A stretch of DNA of 64,000 nucleotides from Phoronis australis (Eukaryota > Phoronida > Phoronidae), in contig NMRA01000025.1 of the NCBI GenBank assembly GCA_002633005.1, positions 533,181 through 597,180 on the forward strand, written 5' to 3'. The notes under the pieces were generated by a model. The model was not told where the DNA came from. It ran no database searches and worked only from the letters and a program-made list of their open reading frames with translations. Position 1 is the stretch's first letter, and every line of letters starts with the position of its first letter. Below, in pieces: positions 1 through 13,400 of this stretch. The position numbers and the translations under genes were made by a program.

Positions 1-75
1 CGGGCAAAATCCTGGCTAATACTCTACCCTGACCCTCCCCCCAAACTCAAAATCCTGGATCGCCCCCACCCCCCC
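1..75 (-). mobile_element. Fragment of GGATCC-type MITE
   Basis: On the minus strand this segment reads as the left part of a short repeat also present at 21959-22120 and 32948-33108. Shared words are the reverse complements of GGATCCAGGATTTTG and AGCCAGGATTTTGCCCG. The element is cut off by the window edge. Family assignment rests only on these internal copies. Confidence 0.55.
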
Positions 76-239
76 GTTTATACACTACCTGTGTTTTGTG
101 TATTAGACTTAATATGGCGATTTCTTAGAATAGCAACGATCATTGTTGTGTGCTCGGTTTTTGATTTGATCCCTTGGCACCATTTAAGGTACATGCTGGT
201 CACATTGAAGAAGGGGTTTTAGAAACGTACATCACCGGC

Positions 240-420
240 ATGGCGAACCCGCTGCTGAAGAGGGTGGGGCCTTGGCGAACATGTGTTTTGCGCGGTGACG
301 CTCTGATGACTGCATTAGATTCCGATCTTCCGGCTGCGTGGAACACGGGTTTTGAGAAGCTGGTTTCGAGCGGCAGGTTTGCCGATTTGTGCAGAATGGC
401 AAACCAAACTCATAACGCAG
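240..420 (+). CDS. Possible first coding exon, unknown gene
   Basis: An ATG at 240 opens a frame of about 60 residues, beginning MANPLLKRVGPWR and ending at a consensus donor (GCAG followed by GTAAGA at 421). The stretch is richer in GC and CpG than its surroundings, as first exons often are. I do not recognise the peptide. No downstream exon of the same gene can be found in the next 3 kb of the plus strand, so it may be spurious. Confidence 0.25.
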
Positions 421-3400
421 GTAAGACACGTCTTCAGTTAAGGGTGAGGCTAAGCAGACTCCGCAGTGAATGCATTTGTTAGAGGTACGGAAAACATTCG
501 CTATAAGCAATCTTGACATGTGAGCTATACGTTGAGAATTGTTTCAATGCCTCATATTTAAGAATTTTAATTAATTTGAACTTAGGCTTTAACCATGATT
601 GACTTCTAGGTCAAAAGAAAATGAAACCACAAACATTAAATTAAATTAATGGTTCCAGACACTAAATTAGCAACTGAAAATTGGAATGAAATGGCAACAC
701 CCGGACCGAACCGCTCTTACAAGTGCTACTGGAATCATGTCATTGTAAGGACGAACTCTTAATGAACTCAATGTGCCCGTTCTTATTGGTAACAAGGTCA
801 CTCCCACGATTCTGGTACATGGGTGTCGTGTTAAAAAAGTGGAGACACGTTCTCAGTAAATTTTGAGCTGTGTGACTTACCTTAGGCAATAAACTCCTTC
901 TGAAGGTAAACCTTGACAATTTACTTTTCAGATGGCAAGGGCATAATCAATTGTGTTTAGTTTCGAGTCAACGACTGCAGTGTACGTACACTCCCTCCAG
1001 TGCGACAATAGAAGGCCTAGTCGCTTTTTGTACATTTTAATTTTCCATTTCACTTTGTTTTGCATGCTCACGAAAATGAACTCGGAAGCGTTCTAAGATA
1101 TTGTTTCAAGCTGACGGTGTCACATTCTTCACTCTTCGTGAAAACCGAAGAAATTTTATTTTGTCGGAGTTTTTACATTTAACGATAGGATTGCTCGATA
1201 CCGAAACATTCGTCCATTGTTTGTATAACTTGCTGAATACAACTTTTGCATTTACATTGATGTGACAATTAAGTACGTGTAGATTTGTGGAAATAGACGA
1301 CTGTCCTCTTTTTTGTCATGGCAGTTAGCATCCAATGTAATTAAAACTAAGCGGAATTAACATTGCAGGAAACCGGAGCTTGTAGTAGTGTTTCAGCAAA
1401 TAAATTTTTTTTAAGTGAAGACCACTCTAGCTAATTGTAATTAAGATTCTATTTGAAGCGTTGATTAAGTCGGGCACGTCCCGACGTGTAAGTCGCAGTG
1501 ACGGGTCCAGGATGTCGTAAGGGGGCACCCATAATTTTGGAACAAATGAGCCCTCCTAAACGCTAAAACGGGGGGAGGGATTCCGGTTGTACGAAACAGT
1601 TCATATGTTTCCTTTAAGTTCCGAAAAACTGACAGTCTCTACGAGCCAGAAAGCCGCATTTCCTCGTTTTTCCGTTCTGACAACTGTACTCAATGGCCGA
1701 GGCGCCGCAGATGGTCAGTCCGAACCCTGTTACATGACAACTTACCTTTTACTTTAGTAATGATGTAAAAAACTGGACTTCACATAAATACGTCCTCATT
1801 GTTTGTACCAATGAAAACGTCTCGTGTATGACACAAGGAACAAATAGGCGTACACAATATAATCAACAAATTCCTCTTCATTGAGCCCATAGATATGTTT
1901 TTATTGCACCCAGGCGATACATCCAAGAAGCCAACTACAGCATGTGGGTTGGCGAAAGAATACAGCTTCCAGACCCTCAAGTAGTTTTCCCCGCTTTCAT
2001 AAATGAAGCTTGTCGGGTCAATAGACTGGCGTGGCCCACGAGTGGGCTCATGCATGACGTCGTGCACGTGGGAATCACCGCTGCGCGCAAGTCGCTTGCG
2101 TCCCAGGATCCATTCAGATAAGTGGCTCTATAAAGCGACAGTTTTTACGAAACCAAAGATCAAAAACCTATCCCAAAGAATCTGTTGCCGAAATGCGTTT
2201 GCAGGAGACTTCTGTCATATTGGCTTTACGCCAGTGGAATGAATACTACAATTTGGGAAAAATCCAGAAAAAGAAGACAATTACTTCAACTGTAGTCTTA
2301 AACCATACCCTTCTTTCATTGACTGAAGGGGATACCTTATCTTTCTTAAAACACAGTTTCTGCTAGCAAAGGGATCCATCGTGCTATCCAAAAATTTCAA
2401 AAAATTGATATACCTTGTGTAGATGAGAAGCAAGGATTTTTGTCCCATTGACTTTGGCGTCACAGTGCTATCCAGCTGTCCCACAGCAGGAATTCACACG
2501 AAATTTGTAAGAAATGTGACACGCTCGTTTTCCACCTGCAGCCCTATGGTCGTTATGCACGGGTGTGCAGCAAAAAGTCGCTTTCATCCCAATTTTCTGC
2601 TAAGTTTGTAAACCTGCAGGAGGTCCACCATATGAGTAGGGTTGGCATGGTTATTTTGTTTACAACTTTTTCTGACAACAAGAAGTTTACTTAATTAATT
2701 TAATCTCTGCAAATTAATGGGAATTTAATGAAAGGATGGGTTAAAGCAAGAATCTTTAACTTCCAAAGGTAGGAACTGTTGCCAGCCCTGCTCCAGAACA
2801 AGTGGAATTCACACAGTTTCTGCAGCAGAATTTGATCCCAAAATGATGAATGGGGTTTTACAAACCACAACCCAGGACCTCCTGGCAGCCTACTCAAAAT
2901 AACCATAATTCAAACAAAAACTGATCATTAATACGCATGTCCATAATACAACCCATAAATTTAAGCTTATATTCCTGTGAAAATCCCAACAGATATTGTT
3001 TCTAAACAGAGAAATGCACAAGATGATTACATAACAATGGTTGAATGGTTTTAAATAATACAGTCAACAACAACTGGCCACAAACAAGTGTTTCATCCGT
3101 TTGTTTACAGAGTCACAACATAAATAATACAACACCTAACAAATACACACTCATGAAAATTATGAATCATCCCAGAACATTTTCCCATTCAATGTGTTGT
3201 GCGACAGCCTAATAATATCTGACAACATGTTAATAAGTACAACTAAGGTCAATGCAGAAGTCAATACACGCCCACTATGTGCATGAATACAGCACAGATA
3301 CAAGGGAGGGAGATTTTGAAAATTCCCACTACAGGGACAAATACTAGTAACTTAATAATAATTATAGCCTCTTGAAGACGCAAAGCATGTCAGGGCTGTT

Positions 3401-3560
3401 CCAGCAAAATCTGTATGGGAGGGGGGGAAGGCACTTTTATTTCGTACCCACCGCCCATATTTTTCATTTATTTCTCCAACCCATGACCCATAATTTTTTA
3501 ATTATTTTTAATAGGTTAAAATATAAAATCCAACACTTGCAAACAAATTGCCTCCAGGAG
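421..3560. other. No supported gene
   Basis: Only short frames occur here. A TATA-like word (CTATAAAG) lies near 2127, but no gene follows it. A 95-codon open frame on the minus strand (1780-2067) has no recognisable domain or clear splice sites. Confidence 0.5.
3436..3472 (-). promoter_or_regulatory. Candidate BDP1 polyadenylation signals
   Basis: Two AATAAA hexamers lie on the minus strand at 3467-3472 and 3436-3441, about 260-290 bases past the BDP1 stop codon. They are the only ones in the right orientation I noticed close to the gene end. Confidence 0.35.
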
Positions 3561-3599
3561 NTCATCATCACCATCATAACATTCATAGCAAGCCACAGA

Positions 3600-3690
3600 A
3601 ATCCAACAAGAACACAGCTGCAGACATCTGGACAGAGACAACAGCAATATGCAGCCACATATGCATGTGTGGGCGCATAAAATACAAAAG
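3600..3690 (+). repeat. 3' end of the CTCF-motif repeat
   Basis: The stretch with GACAGAGACAACAGCAATATG and the inverted repeat around CCACATATGCATGTGTGG matches the terminal part of the repeat at 11350-11430 and 11985-12057. No CTCF-like module remains in front of it. It sits just downstream of BDP1. Confidence 0.55.
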
Positions 3691-3728
3691 GGGTCACATT
3701 TTTCAATGGCGCACCCACCGGAGCTGTT

Positions 3729-4407
3729 TCATGAATGACATTCAACTGTAGCATCGGAATTGTGAATTCCAACAAGAATATTTTCAGAACCTTTTGTCTG
3801 CGGAGATTTCAATAAAGATTGACCTGGTACAATGTCAGTTTTAACCGGGGAAGCAAGAGTGTCAGCAGGTGGTGTCTGTGACGGTCGAGGCGATGTCTGT
3901 TGTGGGATTGAAACTGGTGCCGACCGATTCAGAACACCAGATGGCGAGACAACGTAAACATGTAATACTTCCGATCCACTTGGCTGGCTACTCTGCACAA
4001 AAACAAGTTGCCCTGGGGATAATTGATTGACGGTGATCTGGTCAGAGACCTGCTGAGACAGGGCCATGAATCCTGGTGATTTCACAATTGGTGAGCTTGT
4101 GGGAGGTCGCTGATGTAACTGCAAGTCAGGTGTTTTCGAGCCAGGCATTCGAATGGTGCTAGATGGCAGCAACCTCACAACATTCGGAGGTCGCGACACT
4201 GAGGTAGATACCACTTTTTTGCCATTTATCTTCACCGATACTGGGTCGCTAACGGCAGAGCGTACCGCATCTACTGAGGCAGCACCAAAGTCAACAATGG
4301 GTTTCGGTAGACGTCCTGAACGCGTCGGGCGCTTGCTCATGTGATCAAGTATTTCAAGTTCTTCATTATCGCTGGGTGACCCTCTGTCCTCTATTGTTGA
4401 GCGATAG
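3729..4407 (-). CDS. BDP1: BDP1 last exon
   Basis: Begins after TTTCAG and stays open for 225 codons to a TGA at 3729. The basic RPTRSGRLPKP near its start is AT-hook-like. The rest is rich in Ser, Pro, Gln and Val without a domain I recognise. Phase continuity with exon 10 is exact. The stop is taken as the true end, although a further spliced exon is possible. Confidence 0.75.
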
Positions 4408-7400
4408 CTGAAAAAACGCGTTTTTCAATCAAGCACTTATTTTAAATTGGTTGATTTATCAGTACAGAGATGCCCTGTTTCGTGATTGGTCATAAAAACT
4501 GAAAAATGAGTTCATGTAAAATGATGATTGGCAATGATGCGGAGACAAGTTTATCTCCACAAAGCCCTCGAGTCAATACTCGCCTTCAGTCTAAGCTTAT
4601 TTGTACCCAGTTTACATCAAAGTAGTACCAACTTTATTTTCCAGTCAAAGTAGAACAGTCAGTCAAAAATGAAACATGCAAGTCAGCCTGTCTTCATGCT
4701 TCTATCACATAAAACTTAAAATGTCGATCTGATGAGTTTGCATGACCTTGTGCGCCATTGCTTTATCGAATTTTGAAGTATCCAGATAATTTTGAAGTAT
4801 CCAGATAATTTTGAAGTATCCAGATAATTTTGAAGTATCCAGATAATTTTGAAGTATCCAGATAATTTTGAAAACTACAGTACTGTAGCTGTGACATTTT
4901 AAATAACTAGATAATTCATTGTTTTCTTGAGTAAAAGGTTGTTTCTTACATTCATGGAGAACATGACAAACAGAAACCATACGGAAAAAATCTAAAAAAT
5001 TTAGGACACAATATAGCGACCAAGTGAAATGTCATTTTCTCAATCGTTCATAAAAAGACATGTAGCACCAAAACCAATGTTTTTCCATATCCAAACTCCG
5101 TATCACAGCTACCACAAGACAACATTTTGAAAAATTTATGGGCACACACAACAATCCTAGAAGCAAGTGGAAAATGAAGAGAAGGCAATTTTGACAATTA
5201 TTTTTGTCTGAAATTGGTGAGATTTTATTGAACAAGAAGTATAGTCCCAGTCTGGTACTCCTGGTCCGGTACTCCTGGTCCAGTACTCCCTGTCCGGTAC
5301 TCCCGGTCCGGTACTCCCAGTTCGGTACTCCCAGTCAACCACACAGAACAATTAGTAAAGCACATGCTCCATCTGAGTGTCTGCTCCACAGTACAAGACA
5401 AAAGTAATCAGACAAAATAACATTTCCCCATAGTGACGGCTACTTCCGCTAACAGCAAAAACAACTAACATGGGATTCTAATTACAGAATGGCCAAGACA
5501 CCTTGCTAACTTTCTTGTAAATTCCCTTTCAAGTCAGTCACCAGGGGAGACTACTCTGACAATGAATTCTACTTCCGCCCAGTCATGACAGGGAATTACG
5601 AGTCATTTTCTCTGAATATTTTTGGCTCACACTGTACCTGTCCTGTTACAGTAAGAGCAATCCTCCAATAGAAATTCAACGTCAACTTTTCAATCAGAAT
5701 TACAGTTTAATAATCACTCACTTGTAAGCAGTGTTATCTTCGGCGTCTGAGTCACTGTTGTCGCTGGGAACTTTAGTGTTTTCTGAAGGAAGATTCACAA
5801 CATCACTGTTTGTGCATTTCAGCAACAGAGACCCATGTCAATTTTAACACTAATCTTGCACTTGCAGAAATGTCATAATTTCAACAGAAAATCAGATTCC
5901 TTTAAATTTCCTTCAACTTCACCACCAGGAGAATAGGTCATGTGTAGTTAAAAACCTGTGATGTTAAGTGACCTAGTCATAGATGACAGCATTATGACAT
6001 CAACCCACAACAGTATTTGAACTGAGATATTGTGTACAATACGGAATAATACAACATCATGTCGCAGCACAGAAGGTCTATCAACTGTGGTCATCACTCA
6101 CAAACTTTGATTATGAGGAGTGGAACTTTGCAAACTCTTTGAAAAACAAACAGTGTCAATTTTAATCAATCACTTTTGTCCAAATTCAATGTCAAGAGAT
6201 TTTACTGTACATTAAACTCGTAAAATATTTGTAGTTTTTCTGCTTCAGTCTTTGTCATTATGGGTTTTTGTACTAAACATGAACAGCAGTAGAAAACCCA
6301 TAAAGTGAATAATATGTTCACACACAAAATGACACATTAGTAATAATCGTTTGTATGGAACCTACTCCTTCCTTTCTTGGCAACAGGGTCCAAATTCTTA
6401 GACTTCTTGGTTTTTGACGTCCTCTTTGAGCCTTTCTCTCGGTTTTCACTCTCAGAATCGTCAAGATTGAATGTTGACAGATCAAAGGAACACTGTTCTC
6501 CTGTGAATTGGTGAAAACACACAATTAAGACATCTCTCTGATAGACAGATTTTGTATCTGCTCTTGAAGCTTATCTTTCAACATGAAACAAAACAGTGTT
6601 GTTCATAATGTAGACAAGCTTCAATCATGGAGGTTTTACTAAAAGCCAGTTTACATTTATTTATCAAGAAATTCCCTTCAACACTAGTGTTCAACATGAA
6701 ATATGATATTCTGTCATGTTGATCAACACGAAATACAATACTCTCTCAACAATACCCTCTCTTCAATATTTCACTGCGTAACCTACACCCTCAACACTGT
6801 TGATAAACATGCCCAGACCTGCAACACCCTTGAGGAAAGTAGGTTTCTGTAGCTATTCCGTTGTGTGTTGAAAGGTAAACTTCAACAGAAGATACCAAAT
6901 CAGACAGTCAGAGAGGTGTCTAGGTCAAGTGACAACACATAACAAACAAAATGTCAGCCTCCTTGAGTGAAAAATATGCCAGACATGCAAGGACTGAAGG
7001 CAAATATAGCATTGGAAGGCTTTGAATGGGATACTGGAAAAGTCAGACTTTTATCTGGAATCTAGAAGAATGGCCCTGCTTGTTCATGGCCTTGCATTTG
7101 TTGAATGAAACTCGTTGATCAACAATGTTGAAATAGTACCATACTTCATACCAGTACCATACAACACTGTTGCAAGGAATTTATTGATAATGTCCAAATA
7201 TCTACAAAAAGTACTTTGCAAAAGTTACCAAATTTCATTTGTACCCTACAGCATTAATTAAAGTTTAACGCTGGATAACAACAAAGGCATCACATTACCA
7301 GGCTGCTATTAGTGGACAAAGCTTTTGACATGAGGCAATAGTTAAAATTATCAAGAAGATAATTTCGATGTTTTATATAATCCAGTGCTGGTTAATAACT

Positions 7401-10400
7401 GGAGTATATACCGTACTCTAATTTCTTTGTATTTTCCCTCTCTGCTCTCCGCATTCATTTGCTTCAATTTTTTCTGCAGTTCATTGGAAAAATTCTCAAA
7501 CTAAAAAATAATCAGTGACTTTTGAAGAAAACACCTTTTTGACATAACTTTGACAAGACATAAGAATTCTGACAAGCTTTGCAATGCTTCACCTAGATCA
7601 AAACATATTGCAAGTGGGATCCAGTGGTATTTGAATCCATGACCTTGACAAAAGGAGGTGGACACTCAATCCCTCCTCATGCCTAGAAGATACTCACTGA
7701 CAGCTTTGTCGACAAGTGCCTTGTTGCAGCGTTCCTCTCGCTTGTATTTATTCTGTGAACAGAAAATATACTCAATGCAGCACTAAAACAGAGGACAGTG
7801 CAAAAGGACAGCATACAGTACAGGCCAAAAGTATTTTGACAAAATGACCCAGAATTTCTCGTCAAGAAAGCTGGGCTGAAGTCTACCATAATTCAACGTC
7901 AGAACACCCTTCTCTCATGGCCAGAAATTTAGGAGAATTAACATGATAGTTAGTACAGAGACTAAGCCATTCCCTAATTAAAATTTAGGAGAATTAACAT
8001 GAAATTTAGTACAGAGACCAAGCCATTCCCTAATTAAAATTTTCCCGACATAATGGTCATTTCCAGCCATTAAGTTGTTACCAGAATCAGCCGTCATGAT
8101 GGGAACTGGTATTTTGTGATTTCTTTAGTCTTGTATTGTACATCATGCTGCAGTGTTCACAAATTCTCGAGGCTTGTAACATTGTTCCACGAACAGTTTA
8201 GTAGAAAAGTAACAACACAGTTGTGCCACTTACTTTTTTACAGGCAGAAGGAAGTCTAAGATGTGATTGTGGGAAATTGTGCTATTCACAGAATTTTCCA
8301 GTGCAGCGTTCCATTGACACGAGAACCTTGCAAAAAACGCGAAATCACTAGAGACTTCACGAGGTATCACCATGCATTGCAACCGCAGCACACTATCACA
8401 AAGCCTAACCTTAATCACGAGATTCTTGCGTCCATGCGGCTCAGCCCAGGCCACTCATCATTTTGCCATGCACAAGAGGAAGCCATTAACAAGAGGAACC
8501 CATTAACAAGAGGAACCCATTAACAGGTCCAATAAACTAATCTTCAAACGAAGAAATTCTGCTACTCAAACTGAGAAGAGATTGCTAATCATGTATCATG
8601 TCGTCTTGGTTTCGTTTCTTTTTTCTACAATTATAAGTTGATTCAATGCTGACCTTCAATTCTGCACGAGATCGTTTGGGAAACAGGTTGCTCATCATGG
8701 AGAAGTCTGTCCCGACACAGCTCAGCGCCTTGAAAAACTTTGCTGTCTCTGAAAACACAACCAACATTTTAACCATTAGCCGCACACAGAACAAAAGAAT
8801 GTGTGAACTGTTGGAGAACACATCAGTGATGGTTCAAAGCACCATGCAGTGCCTTAGTTGAAAACCATTGTTTTGGTGCTTTGGGGTGAAATCCACAGGT
8901 TTATTTGCATAGTACGAGGAGTTGGCATACTTCCTTATTGCAGATGATAAAGCCATGAGCCGACTGGAGCTCATTCATGACATCAACATGAAGATTCACC
9001 AAGGCTAAGTTATCAACATGAAGATTCACCAATGCTAAGTTATCAACAAAAGTCATGAAGATTCCCCAATGCTATAAGTTATCAACATGAAGATTCACCA
9101 ATGCTAAGTTATCAACATGAAAATTCACCAATGCTAAGTTATTAACATGAAGATTCACCAACGCTAAGTTATCAACATGAAGATTCACCAACGCTAAGTT
9201 ATCAAAATGACGATTCACCAATGCTAAGTTATCAACATGAAGATTCACCAATGCTACGTTATCAACATGAACATTCACCAATGCTAAGTTGTTTTATTCA
9301 AGATTGAAGCTTGCCATTTCAGCTTGCCCTAATTGGTGCTGTGCGGGACTTCAAAGGGAAATCTCGCTGAGAACAGTTATTTTTACAGAAATTAGTAGTA
9401 GCTTGGAATCGAACCAACTAACTCCACAGTAGCAGCCCAACACTCTGACTTAGAGCAAAATCCTAGAGCTAAACAGTAGACAATTGTAAGTGTATTTATA
9501 TGGTTGACACTGTCCTCAATTTCAGAGATGTCAGGCAAGAACTGAACCAGGTGATTAGTAATGAACTAATAAAAACACAAGATAATCTGTTGCATTATAG
9601 CTTCGGTCTAAGGCAATAACTTCAAGAAGGGTATCACAATGCGTCTTTTGGTCACAAAAATGATAATGTTGCTTTAAGGCTAAAACAAATTGAGACTCGC
9701 CATTATATATGCTGGCCTATCGGCTACACTGACTGCAAGCCTGATAACATTGGGGTGTTGCCAAAAGACACATTTTGCAGGTGGGAATTTGAAAATTAAA
9801 CACTAGCTTGAAGTTCGATGCTAAAATCTATCAAGTGTAAGTTGTTTTAATACACAGGGATTATATGTGAAGTTTTGCTAATCAGTTCTCTTATGGATTC
9901 CCATAGTTAACAAGATGGAATGTTAAAGTAAATAATTTATTTATAAGTCCGTTATTTGTTTTAACACACATTGACAACTATTTTGAACGAGTCAGCTGCA
10001 AAATGTGTACATTTCGCTTGGGAAGGATCACAGGAGACACATTATCTGTAGTTAATTATAACATTGACAATCAGTGGAAGCAGGAATACCTTTCTGTGTC
10101 CAACTCTTTGTTGATATCCGCTTTCTGAAGCTGGATGATGTGATTCGAGACTCTGTCTCATGAACGACATCCGAGTTGGACTCATAGATACACTTTGGTG
10201 GTGCGGTGTCAACCATGAGGCTGCAATATAACACACCTGGTATTGAAGATGGCTGCAGATTACAGTAATCATTCATGTTAACATTCACACTAGGCTGAAT
10301 GGACACTCCAGAATATTCAACAGCAGGGCTGCCTTCCTTAGTATTAACATTTGCCTTATTAATCGTCCACCCCAATAGAGGGTGGTGTGCTATTTGGTTT

Positions 10401-13400
10401 TACCAGAAATTAGCAATGTGTTGAATGCATGAATTGTAACCCATTCAACCTCCGAGGCCACGTTGTCAGAGTTTGAATTTTGCAGTAGCCAAAATTACTC
10501 ACAACACCAAGATATTTTACTGAAGACACTGAACAGCTTCTCAATGCCGAAATGTTACCTTTTGTACTGCTAGGCAGTAAAATAGATACCAGACTTTCCT
10601 GTCCAAATACACAATTCAGAAGCAGAGATTACTACATGAAGTAAGAAGTACTTTCTTTGAGAACTTCATCACAAAATATCAGAATTGCGAAGTTGTAGCC
10701 TATGTCTATGATCAAATATAAGGTCTACAAATACCCACCTGTCCTCGTTCAGTATGATCTCTCCGTCTTCACCAATCTTCAGCTGAGGGGCCATCACAGT
10801 CTGATCTGTCTCATCCTGATCCACATCATCGCTCTTTAGTGTCCTGGCTGCAGGGACTGCCGCAACGCCCACATCTCCCCCGTCGTCTGCCATCTTCCTC
10901 TTCTTCCTGGCATCGTCGGAGTTTCTGTAAAGGAAAATTATAAACAGCATGCCGTGCGTAATATAACAAGTTTTAACCTGATAAGATCCCAATAACTCAA
11001 AAGCGGAGGACTAGCAAGGTTAATCTCTGGCAACAAGTGGGAAGTGTACTTTAAGAAAGCGATATTGACATGAGCTTCAGATGGCAGGAGAGCATGGATC
11101 GTCATGGAAACGAACAGGTGAAATAGAATGGTAAAAGAAGACTTGAAATGATTACAATAATGAAATAAATGTCGTTTGGGATTGGGTGCCTTGGTGGAAC
11201 ATACAAACAGCAAATGCTTAAANAATTGCCACTAGGGGGCACACCGGTAGTCAGATCCGTCCGAAAGTTCGCACATGCCGTCCCATTCATGAATGGAACA
11301 TATGTGCCAAATTTCATGAACGTATGTCAAAGGGTTTTGGAGATAGAGCAGCGGACGCCGGACGCCGGACGGACGCCGCCCGGACAGAGATGACGGCATA
11401 ATGCGTCCACATATAAATATGTGGGCACATAAAAAACTAAAATTGCAACTCGGGGGCACACCGGTAGACCCATCAGTCCGAAAGTCGTCGTCGTCTGTTG
11501 TCAACTTTATATAAATACATTTGCTAAATTTAATAAAGATCCTGTAGAGCATTTAGGAGATACAGCCATGGGCACAAACACTAACAAAACTGCCACTAGG
11601 AGGCACCACAGAAGTCGAAGTCATTGGAAAATCATCGTCAACTGTATTCTTCATAGTAAGACCATACATGCCAATTTTCACAATCATCCTTAGACTGATT
11701 CTGTTGTTAGAGGGGTGGACGCCAAAAAAATGACTCGAAAATAGTAAAACTGGCCACTAGATGGTGCAAAATCCATCGAAGCAATCCAAAAACGAGAGGA
11801 TAGCGTCAACTCATTAATAGATGCCTATATACCAAATTTCATGAAAATCGGTTACAGAGGCAAACGTAAAAAACTAAAATTGCCACTAGGGGGCACAGTG
11901 GTCCTTGGGTCGGTCCGAAACTCGTCGACCCCATAGAAACACACCTGCCACATTTCAATACGATCCTGCATGGGGTTTAGGAGATACAGCCGCGGACGCC
12001 GGACGCCCAGACAGAGATGACGGCAATATGCAACCACATATAAATATGTGGACCTATAAAAACGAATTTCAACGCTATGCTTACAAATTTCCCAAGAAGT
12101 TAAATCACAGGCAAAGTGAGAAGCTCCAATGGCAATCAAGTAGAAAAAGAACATTTGGTGCTAAACCGAAGGCTGTGTGAAATCCATAATACAATAACAG
12201 CTAAAAGTATTGCCTCAAAATAACCAAGAATTCCCCGTTATGGCAGCTGCGCAGTAGCTGAATTCACCGTAACAGTAATCTTTCTTCATGACCGAAAATG
12301 AAGAAAAATTAACAGGCAAAAGTGGCTAAGCCATTTTCTTTTTAGAATTTTGTCACCTTGATGGTTATTTTTGCAGTTAAAAGAATTAGCCTTCAAAGTG
12401 GATAAAGGGTGTTTTGTCCGATTCCTTTGCCTTAAATGCCCAATTACAAAGTACAGTTGGTTTGCAAATAAGAAAAACATGACAACTTACAGAATTTAGT
12501 GGGTGAAATATGGAGAAGACATCTAAATAAGCAATAGAAATCACTAACATTATTAATAAGTGAAGGGTCCACAGGTTACCATAGCTCAACCGACATTTCC
12601 AAACCTTTAGTTTTTGCAAAACAATCAATAAAATTGGTTTCAAAAAAATCTTGGAAATGCTAGTGCCCCACTTCAGATTTTTAAAAGACCCACGTGATTA
12701 CACCCATCCTAAAGACCCAAGTGATTACATCCATCCTTACTTCATGGGATTACTTGTTGGGTTCCAGTAGATGAGATCTTTCATGGTCATCTTACTTTTA
12801 TCCGGGGGCTCGGCACTCCGCGCTACCTTTTTCCTCCTTCTTGTCTTCACTGGTGCCTAAATAAAAAAGAATTCTCAAAAATTTTAAATTTTACCAAGAA
12901 GACAACAATTTCTCCAAATACGCCAAAAATGATGTTTTAAGTCCACGAGCTGTTTTGTTAAGCTTAAACAAACTTTTTAAAACCTTTTTCTGATGCTTGA
13001 ATGTTGGAAAACTCAAAATTATTTTGTTGAAAATATACTTACCGGTACAATCTTACTTGATCTATTTGTTGCAGTTTGAAGTTGTAGAAATATCAATTAA
13101 CACAAATGCAGGGTTTTTTTGTTTACATTTTTGTCGAAGGAACTAAACAAACAACACAATGAACGTTGTTGAGTCTAAATCATTGCACAGAAACACTAAA
13201 ACTTACAGGTAGTAAATTAGTGTAGCATATATGTACACCTAGCAAGATTAGTGACAGTTAGTGACTCTGACCATGGAAATGTTCATACACAGTTAATTTA
13301 AAGCTGGTAAAAGTATTACCTATAACTTATTTCATATATCTACAAGAACTCTCCTCTCAGTTTCATTATTCATTCAACATTACGACTAAACAAGGAAATA

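Noticed and set aside
5157-5351. Collagen-like repeat protein (TGPGVPDREYW)
   Set aside because: It is a translation of the 15-bp tandem repeat; there is no start, splice or domain context.
7425-7500. Possible extra BDP1 exon on the minus strand reading FENFSNELQKKLKQMNAES
   Set aside because: The peptide looks plausible after the SANT domain, but the only usable acceptor needs phase 0 while exon 8 ends in phase 1, and the frame then hits TGA. Exon 8 joins exon 9 directly in phase. It could be an alternative exon.
8981-9290. CRISPR-like array
   Set aside because: Units are contiguous with no unique spacers, and the window is eukaryotic.
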